Shown piece by piece: positions 36,375 through 48,499 of a stretch of DNA of 64,000 bases. This DNA is from Sinotaia quadrata (lineage: Eukaryota; Mollusca; Gastropoda; Architaenioglossa; Viviparidae): NCBI GenBank assembly GCA_028829895.1, contig CM054183.1, positions 15,037,975 through 15,101,974 on the forward strand, read 5' to 3'. A model generated the notes under the pieces. It was not told where the DNA came from. It did not search any database and saw only the letters and a program-made list of their open reading frames with translations. Within the stretch, counting starts at the first letter, position 1. Each line of letters begins with the position of its first letter. Position numbers and translations under genes: made by a program.

Positions 36375-36900
36375 TTCCACTTCTACTGCTCTGGACAAAT
36401 AATCAGCCCCTACATCATCGGTGCATTTGATGAACTCTATTGTATATCTATACTTATGTAAAAGTAATGACTACCTGGTGTAATGACCATTTACCTTAGT
36501 CGAGTGAGCTAAGTAGGCAAGAGATTGGTGATCTTTATTATTGACAAAATGTTTGCCATTTTAGGCTTGGAATTTCTGCCCAGACAATTCCAAGACATTC
36601 TTTCTCTGAAGTGGAGTAATTTTTTTTTAGCTGCATTCAACGTATGGCTGGAGTAGGCGGCTACTGGATACAGAATATCATTGTGTTTCTAAATCTGTAC
36701 AGCACCTATTCCTGCATTTCTAGCATTTGTTTTGCATATAATTCTATAACTTAAATGTGTTGACTTCAGGCAAATGTAGTTAAGAACCTCGTGACAGGCA
36801 GTCTTTCTAACTAGCAAAGCTGGCTTCACAATCACTACTAAAAATCACTATCTCAGGTTTGCCTTTCCTCATCAAATCAGTGAGTGTTTGTGATGCACTC
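36375..36900 (-). mobile_element. Ty3/gypsy pol remnant, unit 3
   Basis: Minus-strand pieces: LTDLMRKGKPEIVIFSSDCE (RT end), then YTIEFIKCTDD and VGADYLSR (RNase H end). Broken by stops and frameshifts. Sequence is close to the unit 2 copy, including the 280 bp to its left (36083-36360). Confidence 0.82.
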
Positions 36901-37019
36901 AAAGAGAAAAAGACGATGTTTTTCTTGTACATTTTTCTTTTTTCTTTTTCTTGTACATTTTTCTTCTTTTTTATTAGTAGATTCGTTAGTGTGTTTACAA
37001 TTTCTTTCTTTCTGACCAT

Positions 37020-38460
37020 CAGCCAATCATTTTTTTTCTTTTAATTTTTATTAGTTTTTTCATATTTGAAATTATTACTTCTATCTTTCACGAGTTTCTT
37101 CTAATTGCTTATTTTTTTATGTTTATCCCTTTCACTTACGTCTTCTTGGTTTCTGTCTTTGGGGCGCCTTTCTGTTTGACCGTGTCTTTGCTCACTGTGG
37201 TGGTTTTGCTCAATGGAGTGTGTCTTGCATATAGTGGTTAATTTCTCATTTGCTCACTGCAGTATCTGTCTGTAAGAAATTAAATATTTTTTTTAAAATC
37301 TAAAACATATATGTGCAAACTGCGCTTCTGTTATCCTCACAAATTCAGAATAAATTAAAAATCATTAACATTGTTCTCTTTATTTATCTCCATTTTATTT
37401 TGTTGTTGTTGTTGTTGCAGTAAGTATGCAGTAAAACAAACATAAGATCGGACGATCCACATGAGAATTGAAGTGTATAAAAAGGACAATCATTATGAAG
37501 AGAAAGTTAGTAACAAATGACCAGTTTGACATAGCCAGCATAAAGATATGTAAAGTATGAGAAGATGATCTGCAAGAGAGTATAATTTTTCTTTGTGAGA
37601 TTTCGGTCATCTTTGCAGACAGCCATGAAGAGGTCATTTCATGCAAGTAATTGTATAAAAGTGGCAAATCTAAGACTTCAACAGTGACAAGATATAACAG
37701 TTTTGGATAACGAGGTTAAACTGGTAAGGGTTTGGCTGAGATGATGATGGAACAGTACAAACAAATACTAGTAATTAATTATTGTATGCACAGACTGGGT
37801 AAACATGTGAAATACAGGGGAAATAAATCTAGTTTACACACTAGGTGTCTTTTGAATTATTTCCACTTATCTGAACGTCAAGCTATGTAGATTTTGCAAG
37901 TATGTGTTGGGGAGAGAGAGAAGGGGAGCGGAGATATTGCCAAATTTCAGCGCTTTCGTCAAGGGGACATAATAAACTGTTAATTAGGTGTTGCTAAGGC
38001 CACCGAGAAAAAAAATAAACTTGCTATTCACCTTTACAATAGACCATATTCTTTCATTTTAGAAATGGAAAAGCAAAATAGGAATTACAACACGGCGAAG
38101 ACAATACATCATCAGCCGTTAACTAAGAGTGTGAATCCACTGAAACCAGATGCAGTGGTCCTCATTAACTCCGCAACCCTACAGATTATAAAGAAAAAAA
38201 TTGAGAGAAGGAAAATATACTTGTAATGGGCTCTATAGTATAGATGTATTTAATGGTTATGGAGTTCAATTATTTGATTCACTTTCAGCCGTGAATGAGG
38301 AGAATTAATTTCTCACTACAAATATACGATGGAATTGTACTAAACCATTTCACTAAAATTACGTGCATATCCAAACACAATCAAACATAATTTAAACAAA
38401 GTTGTATTTCAAAGATTAAAAATTATGCTACACAAAATCTCTGAATCATTACTAAGATGA
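37020..38460. other. Unit 3-specific stretch, unknown
   Basis: Not found in the other units. It contains a short plus-strand frame at about 38065-38226 (after ttcattttag) reading EKQNRNYNTAK...PLKPDAVVL. This loosely recalls the end of gypsy integrase ('LKPGDxV'), but that is a weak guess. A GTT tract lies near 37400. No gene claimed. Confidence 0.35.
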
Positions 38461-38469
38461 TTTACATAG

Positions 38470-39120
38470 CCCCCCACTTTGCAAATAATTAATTGCATTT
38501 TATAAAACACTTTTAAATGCAGGTAAACTCAGAACCATCACGGGTGTTTAAGACGATGCACTGAATCAAAAAATTTGAAAAATACATCAAATCGTAAAGA
38601 ATAAAAAACAGTTTATTAATACATTGAAAAATTATATTATTCACACTTCTTGTAAATAATGCATTTGACATTATTCTAAAGGGTTTCTCTCTCACACACA
38701 CACAAAAAAAATCCGTTTCTCTTTTCGTGTCAGTGTCTTAGTGACTCTGGAACAGACAACCGTTACATCAGTGACAAAGGACTTCATATCCAGAGATCTA
38801 TCCAGTCTATGATTCGCAATAAAATGTAACTAAGACAGACTCTTCATTTACAAGGTCACATTAGTCACGTGGCCTGTGTTTCCTCCTCATTCGCTGTTCT
38901 TATCTCTGACAATTGGCTTTATTTCCCTGTCTCCTTACATATTGTGAGAAGGACTTGTTCTTTGTTCTAACTTCCGGAAGAGTGATAAATGGCTAGAGTC
39001 AAATTTTACTCCCTATCTCATTCCTGCCCGCCTTAAAATCTGGCTAATGTCAACAAGTCGCATAAAAACTTAGTATTTTGACCGACGTCAATGCTTCCCA
39101 GCTGGTGTTAATAACAGTTT
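38470..39120. repeat. Unit-shared noncoding segment (unit 3 copy)
   Basis: Counterpart of 16535-17190 and 26920-27560, including the tgtcaacaagtcgcataaaa landmark. Confidence 0.75.
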
Positions 39121-39174
39121 TAATTTTGTAATGTAATATTAATATTATTTGGTCTGGTGCGTGTATATCAAGGA

Positions 39175-39243
39175 AGGTAAGACACGATAACGGTAAGACA
39201 CGATAACGGTAAGACACGATAACGGTAAGACACGATAACGGAA
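39175..39243 (+). repeat. 16-bp tandem repeat, four copies
   Basis: ggtaagacacgataac repeated four times; unit 2 has one copy near 29268. Confidence 0.95.
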
Positions 39244-39459
39244 TAGACTTTCGCAGCATTTGCAATGATGGCTGAAACAAATAATGACCATTTATCTTAT
39301 TAACTTAACCACCCAGCGTACCATATACCCCGTCTACCCTATCCTCGGTTACCTTACTTAAATAACCTAAATAATGATGATATACTTTCTTGGCATTTTC
39401 TGACGATTTTATAATCTTATGTACTGAAATCAACATCACTTCTATTATTTCCTCTATAT

Positions 39460-39645
39460 CATGTTATGTATAGATTGGTGTGGTGTAATTGTGTTCCAGT
39501 AAAAATTTGTCAAGTTATGTTTAGATTTGTATGGTGTAATTGTGTTCCAGGAAAAAAATGTCGTGTTATGTTTAGATTTGTGTGATGTTCCAGGACCAAT
39601 TTGTCATGTTATGTTTAGATTTGTGAGTGTGCTTGTGTTCCAGGG
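39460..39645 (+). repeat. About 50-bp minisatellite, four copies
   Basis: Units with catgttatgtttagatttgt...gttccag, including one shortened copy; unit 2 has two. Confidence 0.9.
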
Positions 39646-40091
39646 CGTCTGCAAGTGTGCGTATTTGAGCGTGACCAGAGTGTGCTTACCGGGTTGCTAG
39701 TTGAAATATAGGTAGCCACTCACCAGTGGAAACAATGAAACGGCGATCGGGGTGGTGATGTGTTGATGTTTGCTGCAAACTTACACTTGACAGAGAGATC
39801 ACGACCTGAGACATTTGTTTTTTAATTCCGAAAAGACACTTTCACTAGTTTTGTTAAGTCCGTCCTTGCTCAAACAAGAAATAAGGTTTTATTGTTTTAT
39901 TCTGTCATTTATGATGCAAACAAATGTGCTTGTGTGGTGCCACTTCCTCCCTCAAAATTACAAATATAAAAGTCCAGCTGCAGCGCCTTGCGACCCCACC
40001 CTCCTCGCCAGGGTTTCAGTGATATGGTTCAACTCTCAAGAGAGATGTCCTGTGTTTCATGCTCCTAGATCACGTTAGCTTATTAAAATAG

Positions 40092-40350
<259 letters not shown>

Positions 40351-41101
40351 GTTGCTTGCAATTCATTACAAATAAAGGCTGCCTGTATGCAATTCGCTAC
40401 CCGTAAATCGTCCATGCTTGAATATCGCTATCTATAATCACAACGTGTTTGCAATTCTAACCAGTAAGACAATTTGTTTGCAATTCTCACCAGTAAGACA
40501 ATTTGTTTGCAATTCTAGCCAGTAAGACAATTTGTTTGCAATTTGTTACGACTAAAGGCAGTTAGCTAACAACTGTTACCCGTAAACAAAGCATGATTGT
40601 TCTTTGCAGTTTTCATCGGAAACACCAGGAAAAGATTGTCTAAACTTTCTCATTAACTTAAATTAATTAACTAATTCTAATTCTAAATGGGTACACAAAT
40701 GAAGCATAGACTTTTTAAATTTAATTAATTATTTAATTCTAATTGTAAAACTGTACACAAAGAAAAGAATAAATGTCACTTTTCAAAACCGCATTTTATT
40801 TTCTATATTATTTATAATCATTATAGTTTCTTCCTTTGGTTCTCTGATTTCACACATACACGTGCGCAAATAAATGTAAGCACATATACAAGTACTCACA
40901 CACATATACATATACACGTTCATAAGTGTACGCACAAACAAACAAAAAAGCACTCAAAGACATTTATATAGAGTCTACATAAGCGAACACGTATTTTGTT
41001 TTTTATTCTTTGCAATTAAAAGAAGAGCTTAAAAGATTTGAGTTTCGTTCACAAGAAATATTTGGTTGTATCAGAGTTTGTAGCAGAAACAGATTCCTCA
41101 T

Positions 41102-41312
41102 CGTAGTAGTAGTCATTGTAGCAGTGGTTGTAGTAGTCATAAACATAGCAGAACTGGAAATAGTAGTGGTAGTAGTAGTAGTAACAGATACTATAGTAAT
41201 AGTAGTAGTGGTAGTAGTAGCAGTAGTACTTGTAAATGCTATAGTAGTACAAGTAGTAATTACAAATACTATAGTAGTGGTTGTTGTAAAAGTAATAATA
41301 GTTATAGCAGTA
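41102..41312 (+). repeat. GTA-type trinucleotide tract, unit 3
   Basis: Longer than the versions at 31058 and 53971 because of extra internal triplets. Confidence 0.93.
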
Positions 41313-41383
41313 TACATGTTATTGTTCATTATTAATGTTTAGTAAGTCATAAATATTAATTACCTCTAATTTTATTTGTAATT

Positions 41384-42225
41384 TAGATTGAATATAATAG
41401 TTAATCAAAGTAGAGATGTGTTGTCTCTAGCCTGAGATTGAATATAATAGTTAATCAAAGTAGAGATATGTTGTCTCTAGCCTGAGATTGAATATAATAG
41501 TTAATCAAAGTAGAGATGTGTTGTCTCTAGCCTGAGATTGAATATAATAATCAAAGTAAAGATTTGTGTTGTCTCTAGCCTGAGATTGATAATAATCAAA
41601 GTAGAGATATGTTGTCTCTAGCCTGAGATTGAATATAATAATCAAAGTAGAGATATGTTGTCTCTAGCCTGAGAGTGAATATAATAGTTAATCAAATTAG
41701 AGATGTGTTGTCTCTAGCCTGAGATTGAATATAATAATCAAAGTAGATATATGTGTTGTCTCTAGCCTGAGATTGAATATAATAGTTATTCAAAGTAGAG
41801 ATGTATGTTGTCTCTAGCCTGAGACTGAATATAATAGTTAATCAAAGTAGAGATGTGTTGTCTCTAGCCTGAGATTGAATATAATAATCAAAGTAGTGAT
41901 ATGTGTTGTCTCTAGCCTGAGATTGAATATGATAGTTAATCAAAGGAGAGATGTGTGTTGTCTCTAGCCTGAGATTGAATATAATAGTTAATCAAAGTAG
42001 AGATGTGTTTTCTCTAGCCTGAGATTGAATATAATAATCAAAGTAGAGATATGTGTTGTCTCTAGCCTGAGATTGAATATAATAGTTATTCAAAGTAGAG
42101 ATGTGTGTTGTCTCTAGCCTGAGACTGAATATAATAGTTAATCAAAGTAGAGATGTGTTGTCTCTAGCCTGAGATTGAATATGATAGTTAATCAAAGTAG
42201 AGATGTGTGTTGTCTCTAGCCTGAG
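41384..42225 (+). repeat. 50-bp minisatellite with internal inverted repeat, about 17 copies
   Basis: The unit begins gattgaatataatagttaa and ends gttgtctctagcctga, with length variants of 46-52 bp. Each contains TAGAGA and TCTCTA seven bases apart, able to form a small hairpin. Unit 2 has one copy (31263-31317), unit 4 about seven. Confidence 0.95.
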
Positions 42226-42601
42226 AAAACGAAAATGCAGACTTTGCTCTTTGCAAACGAACTCAACAGCTGAGGTATTATGAGTCCCCCTTGTTATGTA
42301 CGGGTTGTAGAACGAACCAAAATCAGACCCTTAACTACAAACGGTAAAAGAACCCTCTAATGTGTTAAAGGTTAAGATTTCACCAGTAGATTTTATGTTG
42401 TTATAAACATACCTCAATTCTATTTTGTTGAAGAGATACAGGTCTACTTAAATATTTATTCATTTAGTAATTTTTAGTGTAGTTGAGACCTGCAATTACG
42501 TCTATTTCAGTGTCTCTGTTTTAGTTTGTATTGTAGGCTTTGGGTACCTATGCTCAGCTATTCATATGACATGCCCTGTTGAAGGTTTACCATCTTTATC
42601 T

Positions 42602-43022
42602 AGTAGATTGCAAGTTAAGTCTTTCATGTGGATTATTAGCAGAGTGCAAGTCTTTCATATGGAATGACAGCTGAGTGCAAGTTAAGTCATTCAAATGGAT
42701 TGATAGTGTGCAAATTAAGTCGTTCATGTGGATTAACAGCAGAGTGCAAGTTAAGTCTTTCATATGGACTGACAGCAGAGTGCAACTTAAATCTTTCATA
42801 TGGATTGACAGCAGAGTGCAAGTTAAGTCTTTCATATGGACTGACAGCAGAGTGCAACTTAAAACTTTCATATGGATTGACAGCAGAGTGCAAGTTAAGT
42901 CTTTCATATGGACTGACAGCAGAGTGCAACTTAAAACTTTCATATGGATTGACAGCAGAGTGCAAGTTAGTCTTTCATATGGATTATCAGTGTGCAAGTT
43001 AAGTCTTTCATATGGATTGATA
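42602..43022 (+). repeat. 36-bp minisatellite with 72-bp higher-order period
   Basis: About eleven copies of gcagagtgcaagttaagtc...; two types (caagttaagtc / caacttaaa) alternate in the middle part. The 36-bp period keeps frames open on both strands; not coding. Confidence 0.95.
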
Positions 43023-43929
43023 TAAGTTCGAAATAAACTTGTTAAAGACCACTAGTGACGCTGTATGTCGATCAATAGGATACTGAAGAAGGTAATTCGG
43101 TTTTTGAGCATTATTCAACTTTTTCATTCTTTATACCTTTTTTTCATTAATTCTTTTAATCTTGCCATATTTATTAGCGCATCGTAACTTCTTGAATGTG
43201 TCGTCGTAAATTTTAGTGATGGTCTTATTATAACGTCTTCTTCTCTGTTCGTCTACACAAGTATTTTACTTCTATTTCTCAGTCTATCTCTGAGTATTCG
43301 ACGTCAGTCAAAGTGACAAGTGTGCACCCTCATACCTGCGTAACAGTTGCTGATATATATATTTATAACCAGTAGTACATACATACCCTCTATAGCCACC
43401 GCTACATTTTTAATATCATTAAGGAGTGAATACTTGGTAGAGTACATTATTACAAAGTCACGCCAGGGTACATCGCGACCTGGACATATTAGAGGTTGGT
43501 TGTGACATTTTAGCAAGGGGTGGCAGTGACATTTTAAAAAATCGATAGTAACATATTCTAATTGGATACGAACATATTCGATATGGAGAGGATATAAGAC
43601 CTTGGTAGGGATATATTAATACTGGATTGGAATATTTCTTTAGAGATGGACTGAGACAGAGTAGAAAGGGTTCTGTAAGGGTTGTACATGGATAGGAGAG
43701 ATATTAGAGTTCAATACAATATAATGTACCGATAAAAATCCAGGAAAAGACGAATTTATTAGCATTTCTTTAAATGACTGGTTACCTTTTAATAAAATGT
43801 AGATCTGCTATGTTTCTCTCTTAACGACAGTAACATTCGTTTAAATATATAAATAATAAAATTGCAGTCCACCCTTAGTATTTGTACATTTCATACATTG
43901 AGGCTAATCAAGCGCAACATTAAGCGAAT

Positions 43930-43935
43930 TTTATT
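43930..43935 (-). promoter_or_regulatory. Candidate polyA signal of receptor 4
   Basis: AATAAA on the minus strand, 102 bp past the stop. Confidence 0.6.
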
Positions 43936-44036
43936 AATAAACGAAAGCTTCTTAAGCTAATCAAACTTAAATTATGAAATTACAATTTAACATAGAAAAT
44001 TCATATTTGTAAATTCGAATGATAACTCACAATTCA

Positions 44037-45254
44037 TCAAATGGAACACATATTTGTACGTTCGGTTGATAAATTGCCCCTTAATTTTTCTTTCGTTTTC
44101 TTCCCGACACTTGTACATCGTAATTCTCTAGCAACTTCTCTAAATCTGGAACTGGTTTTATAATAAATAAAAAAGTTGAAAGTTGCATTGAAATACAAAA
44201 ATAACAAAACAACATTTACCATAAATGAGTACGTGTTACTCAAACGTTCACCGACATAAAAATCAACAAATACGAAACTAGAAATGTATATAAAACATTC
44301 CGGAGTTCGGCAGACGATAAACGATATCGAAATAAAAATGAGGGTCCGTGTCAGAGACACGTCTCGTGCCGACATCGTTGAGGAAGCCGAAGACATCGAG
44401 CGCGATCTCCATGCGGTCATCTTCCGTAAACTGATTACAGTGACGGTCGTGGTTATCACGACAAGCGTGATACAGGACAAGGGTAGGACCAAGCCAAAAA
44501 CAACTCCTTGTAAGACATCGATAAGTTTTTTGTTCGCCAAGTATTCTTTACTGGGAATTCCCGTCACGCCTATGGAATTGGTAAATGGGTCAAAGACGCA
44601 GATAAGATTGATTTTCATATTCACTAAATACGTACCTCCCAGTATGACTGCTGACAAAGAAAAGAGAATGACGGCCATAGTTTTCGTCTTGAGATAACTT
44701 CGCGATAGTAAAGGACTGATGACGCAAAAACATCTTTCACAAGCAATGATAGTTGTAGTAACTCCTGAAGTCCAGCTAAAACCGTTCAAAAGAATGAGTT
44801 TAAACTTATGAAAGAACAACACAATGACCCCATATCGTGGTCTGTTCAAAATGGCGGAATACAATCGATCGGCAAAATAACAGTAGTAATAGAATACATA
44901 CACAAAGTCTGCTAACGATCGCCAAAACATGCACAGATTGATTCTCTCTTTGAGGCCTTGTTTGTAAAACACCGCCATGTTGATGACGTTGGTCGGCGCG
45001 TTAATCAAAAAGAAAAGAGGCAAAATGACACCTAGAATGACGTCACCAACCAAACGTTCAACTACAAAACTAATCGGGTCCTTTGAATTATCAACTGACA
45101 TCAAACCTGAAACATTCATTACGAAACATCCAGTTAATAGTGCTGTTGACAGAAAACTGGTGTTGTCTCTCACAACGGAGACCAAGGTGGAAGTGGCAAT
45201 GGAACCTGTAATACTGATGTCTGTGGTTATGGGAAAGATGCGACTGGGCTCCAT
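44037..45254 (-). CDS. Chemosensory-type class A GPCR, receptor 4
   Basis: Intact 405-residue single-exon receptor. The N-terminal tail is a distinct variant (ATSTLVSVVRDNTSFLSTA) shared in outline with receptor 5, with sequons N31 and N47 (NVS here). Helix 1 has FFLINAPTNV. The helix 3 exit is VISPLLSRSYLKTK, intermediate between the VINP form of receptors 2-3 and the VVSP form of 1 and 5. The tail has CTSVGKKTKEKLRGNLS, so one of two cysteines of the CSC motif is lost and membrane anchoring there may differ. No disabling change. Part of a co-oriented family, probably co-regulated through the duplicated upstream DNA. Confidence 0.9.
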   Translation of the reverse strand: MEPSRIFPITTDISITGSIATSTLVSVVRDNTSFLSTALLTGCFVMNVSGLMSVDNSKDPISFVVERLVGDVILGVILPLFFLINAPTNVINMAVFYKQGLKERINLCMFWRSLADFVYVFYYYCYFADRLYSAILNRPRYGVIVLFFHKFKLILLNGFSWTSGVTTTIIACERCFCVISPLLSRSYLKTKTMAVILFSLSAVILGGTYLVNMKINLICVFDPFTNSIGVTGIPSKEYLANKKLIDVLQGVVFGLVLPLSCITLVVITTTVTVISLRKMTAWRSRSMSSASSTMSARDVSLTRTLIFISISFIVCRTPECFIYISSFVFVDFYVGERLSNTYSFMVNVVLLFLYFNATFNFFIYYKTSSRFREVARELRCTSVGKKTKEKLRGNLSTERTNMCSI

Positions 45255-45334
45255 GGAACTTTGTTAAGACAAGACTAATTTTGTTTTTGTGTTAAGATAA
45301 ATCGTCAATATTACTATTTGTTGCAGTTTTCACT

Positions 45335-45535
45335 TACAATCACTTCGTCCAGTCCATGAAACGTAATTCTGACGAAACTTTCGCTATTATCAAACAAATT
45401 ACAATCACTTCGTCCAGTCCATGAAGCGTAATTCTGACGTAACTTTCGCTATTTTCAAACAAATTACAATCACTTCGTCCAGTCCATGAAGCGTAATTCT
45501 GACGAAACTTTCGCTATTTTCAAACAAATTACAAA
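45335..45535 (-). promoter_or_regulatory. 65-bp tandem array upstream of receptor 4, three copies
   Basis: The middle copy has TGACGTAA; the outer copies have TGACGAAA. Confidence 0.75.
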
Positions 45536-45951
45536 AGACCAATTGTGTTGGAAATAAGCGTTTGAATTCGCGACGCAGTTGTCACATTTTATAATGAACA
45601 TGGTCAAATTAGCAATATTGGATATTTTTTATGAAACAAGGAATTTTAATTTTAAATAATAGGGTGTGTAGTAATATTTTTTCATTTTCTATTTGTTAAA
45701 TTACTGTATTTTATTAAATGAAATATACACGTTATAGTTGCTATTATAATTGTAATGACAAACATAAAAAAATATTTTATGAGATTAAAGTAAATCAGAA
45801 GAACTATTGTAAAATAGCCTATAGAAAGATTGAGTTCAATTTTCGTTTAAATTTTATATTTTTGCAGTTTCGTTAATTATCTTTCCTGATAATTTTGCAT
45901 TTTATCACATTATTTACAGTTATATTTATCGCGAGTGGCTATGATTACGTA

Positions 45952-45982
45952 GAGAGAGTGAGAGAGAGAGAGAGAGAGAGAG
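45952..45982 (+). repeat. GA tract, unit 4
   Basis: About 30 bp of GA at the conserved position. Confidence 0.92.
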
Positions 45983-46354
45983 TTGGAGGATGATTGAGAA
46001 GAAACAAAACAACACTAATAGGATAGAAAGCAAGTCAAATATGTGAGTGACTGTTGGAGAATCATTAATAAAGTAAAATTAATATTTTCATCACTTGAAA
46101 TTAGTTATAAAGATTTATTAATAAATAATAATAATAATTTCATTAACCATATGACGTTCCTGTCACACAAACCTAATAGAAAAGAAAGAGAGTCAGATAG
46201 AAGAATATTCACCGAGAGAGAAAAAAATAAGAATAAAATATAAATATTTCGCTGGCGATTTCACATTTGAGAAGAATTAATCACCTACAATATTCGTAAT
46301 TCCCAGCCTCAAATTAAAATAATTATGTTGTGGTCTATGGAAAATAAAATAAAT

Positions 46355-46570
46355 AATATTTCTGCAGTCTGTAAGTGTAACTTATTTAAGCACGCGTACG
46401 AACGTAAGAACTAACACACGGTGTATATATGAGATCGATCAGTCATATTTGCAAACACACCAACTGTACGCGGTAATAAGAAAATTGTGGCATGTGCGTC
46501 ATGATTCTCGCTGTCAGTTTGATTGACCTAAGTATAATAACTCTGACAGAATTAGTTAATTGTTCTGGAA
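46355..46570 (-). promoter_or_regulatory. Conserved distal upstream block, unit 4
   Basis: Identical 29-bp core; flanks closest to units 1 and 5. Confidence 0.5.
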
Positions 46571-47617
46571 ACTGCTTCTAGGATGCCTTTAAATTCAAAA
46601 TAAGAGTTATGCATTTAGTACTCAGTCAATTAGTTGAGAAAATATATTTTCTCCATACAAAAATTATCTACATTTAGTCTTGCTGTCATCTTATCGACTC
46701 ATTTTGTTCCCTGGTTTGATGGACGAATACGTTTAAAGAATTATTTTTTTGAATTTGACGACAAAATTTATTTCAGTCTCCAGAAATGGCTGTTTGATAA
46801 TAAGCGTGAACTATTACACCATCGTTAATTTTAAAGTCACGACTTGTTTGATAGTGAAGGGATCCTTCGTCAGGTGACAGACAAAATCAAGTCAGAGATC
46901 TCAGTTCACAGATGGCGACAAATATTGTGTTCAGAATCTCGCGTGAAATTCTTTTAGAGAGAAGTGATTTTACATATTTAACTTTCAAATAAAACAGTCA
47001 TGACGTAAGCAGAGAAATGGCGAGTGGACGCAAGCATTTGTGTTTGAGGAAGTGTGAAGTGAGATTGATTAAATCAAACTGTCCTCTCCCCTTAGCTAAA
47101 ACGTCATCCCATTGATCTCCTTTGACTCGAGAGCAAATAGTTCATGGAATATTGAATCGCCAAAATGCTCGACTCTCATAGCACATTTCAAATCAGGAAA
47201 CATACAGACTAAACTTTCTTTTGCTCTAGTTTTTTCTCCACGATCTCTAATGGTAATTCTGGTTTTCTTCTGCTGTCATCGTCCATAAAACGACATTAAC
47301 ACCTGTATCTGTGGTGAAATTAATGTGGTTGAAAATAGGGTTGCCACTGAATACAACTATATAAAATAATTTTCTTTGCTTTGGAAAATGATTTGTTTTG
47401 TAAATTATATTAGGATATTTTTATTTAAGAAACAACGTGCAATTAAAACAATTTTCTAAAAGAAATTCTCAAAATGAAAGAGTGGTACAAAACCGTAAAA
47501 GTGGCTTCGTGTCCGTGCGTGCTTAAAAGGCACAGTAGTTTGATCTCATATGAACACTGCCATTCAAGTTCAGTGAACATTCAAACTGGTCTAGAGAAAA
47601 TCTAGCAGGAATCCAGA

Positions 47618-47620
<3 letters not shown>

Positions 47621-47661
<41 letters not shown>

Positions 47662-48482
47662 TCAGCAGTAGTAGTAGTAGTATCAGTAGTAGTAGTAGTA
47701 GTATCAGTAGTAGTAGCAGTAGTAGTAGCAGTAGTAGTAGTAGTAGCAGCAGTAGTAGTATCAGTAGTAGTAGTAGTAGCAGCAGTAGTAGTATCAGTAG
47801 TAGTAGTAGTAGCAGCAGTAGTAGTATCAGTAGTAGTAGTAGTATCAGCAGTAGTAGTATCAGTAGTAGTAGCAGCAGTAGTAGTATCAGTAGTAGTAGT
47901 AGTAGCAGCAGTAGTAGTATCAGTAGTAGTAGTAGTAGCAGCAGTAGTAGTATCAGTAGTAGTAGTAGTAGCAGCAGTAGTAGTATCAGTAGTAGTAGTA
48001 GTAGCAGCAGTAGTAGTATCAGTAGTAGTAGTAGTAGTAGCATCAGTAGTAGTAGTAGTATCAGTAGTAGTAGCAGTAGTAGTATCAGTAGTAGTAGTAG
48101 TAGCAGCAGTAGTAGTATCAGTAGTAGTAGTAGTAGTATCAGCAGTAGTAGCAGTAGTAGTATCAGTAGTAGTAGTAGTAGCAGCAGTAGTAGTATCAGT
48201 AGTAGTAGTAGTAGTAGCATCAGTAGTAGTAGTAGTATCAGTAGTAGTAGCAGTAGTAGTATCAGTAGTAGTAGCAGCAGTAGTAGTAGTAGTAGTATCA
48301 GCAGTAGTAGTAGTAGTATCAGTAGTAGTAGCAGTAGTAGTATCAGTAGTAGTAGTAGTAGCAGCAGTAGTAGTATCAGTAGTAGTAGTAGTAGTAGCAT
48401 CAGTAGTAGTAGTAGTAGTAGTAGAAGTAGTAGTAATAGTAGTAGTAGTGTCAGTAGTAGTAGTAGCAGTAGTAGTAGTATT
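47621..48482 (+). repeat. (AGT/AGC/ATC) trinucleotide array, about 860 bp
   Basis: Triplets agt with regularly placed agc and atc, giving higher-order units near 33 bp (agcagcagtagtagtatc...). A minus-strand poly-Leu frame of over 300 codons across it is an artefact. It starts where the retrotransposon tail begins in unit 5 (after ctagcagga(a/g)tcca). Confidence 0.96.
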
Positions 48483-48499
48483 GTTATTATTATTATTAA

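Noticed and set aside
41384..42225. CRISPR-like array
   Set aside because: Repeats are directly adjacent with no unique spacers, have variable length, and the context is animal genomic DNA.
42596..43025. Repeat proteins in several frames on both strands
   Set aside because: 36-bp minisatellite; frames open because the period is 12 codons.
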